Below the pieces are notes generated by a model. It saw only the letters and a program-made list of their open reading frames with translations. It did not search any database and was not told where the DNA came from. A DNA stretch of 13,651 nt, taken from positions 1 to 13,651 of the forward strand of contig JAVVHE010000031.1 of NCBI GenBank assembly GCA_032249695.1, given 5' to 3'. The stretch is from JAVVHE01 sp032249695 (GTDB taxonomy: Bacteria; Pseudomonadota; Alphaproteobacteria; Sphingomonadales; Sphingomonadaceae). Shown piece by piece: positions 13,631-13,651 of the stretch. The first letter of the stretch is position 1. Each line of letters begins with the position of its first letter. Position numbers and translations under genes: made by a program.

Positions 13631-13651
13631 TTAGTGGATTATGCTCGCCGC

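Noticed and set aside
13600..13651. End of an insertion sequence at the window's right edge
   Set aside because: The break in the hydrolase suggests a junction, but no inverted repeat, target duplication or transposase frame can be shown in the few bases left.

Overview
The window is GC-rich (about 65% by eye), with almost no intergenic space, many 4-base ATGA stop/start overlaps and protein sequences of alphaproteobacterial, sphingomonad-like type (Sphingomonas/Sphingobium/Novosphingobium group). That assignment comes from protein style, codon habit (frequent TAT for Tyr, GC-ending codons) and a GGAAC-N17-GTT element like those read by the alphaproteobacterial stress sigma factor EcfG. It is an inference, not a database result.

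Layout. Bases 1-126 are the 3' end of a universal stress protein (Usp) gene. Bases 127-449 hold no gene but are rich in control elements: a candidate EcfG promoter (235-259), a small hairpin (263-282), a clear fluoride (crcB-motif) riboswitch aptamer (about 299-346), a 12-bp hairpin (338-365) that shares a strand with the aptamer pseudoknot, and a UUCG-capped hairpin (416-433) just before the first ribosome binding site. From 450 to 11358 run thirteen plus-strand genes with gaps of at most 30 bases and often overlaps, so they are probably one transcription unit: CPA-type cation/proton antiporter, DUF211 protein, VIT-like membrane protein, single-domain Usp, cyclopropane-fatty-acyl-phospholipid synthase, CrcB/Fluc fluoride channel, tandem Usp, phosphoglycerate mutase, enolase, MFS transporter, histidine phosphatase, short CDF-type cation transporter, undecaprenyl-diphosphatase UppP and a PAP2 phosphatase. 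(Counting UppP and PAP2 separately and including the antiporter gives fourteen coding regions; I use fourteen below.) Two minus-strand genes converge on this cluster: a half-size EamA transporter (11355-11789) and an alkaline-phosphatase-superfamily hydrolase (11792 to about 13600) whose 5' end appears broken.

How the genes fit together. The riboswitch, the fluoride channel and a duplicate of the classic fluoride-poisoned enzyme (enolase) point to a large fluoride-tolerance operon. Fluoride would be exported by CrcB, with pH and cation balance aided by the antiporter and other transporters. Enolase and phosphoglycerate mutase would keep lower glycolysis running. UppP, PAP2 and the histidine phosphatase would supply extra phosphoryl-transfer capacity, which fluoride-metal complexes tend to inhibit. 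Cyclopropane synthase could alter membrane permeability, and the Usp proteins suit a general stress response. The riboswitch, CrcB and enolase calls are strong; the roles of the other members in fluoride tolerance are inferred from co-location. No inorganic pyrophosphatase gene, tRNA, rRNA, CRISPR array or complete insertion sequence was seen.
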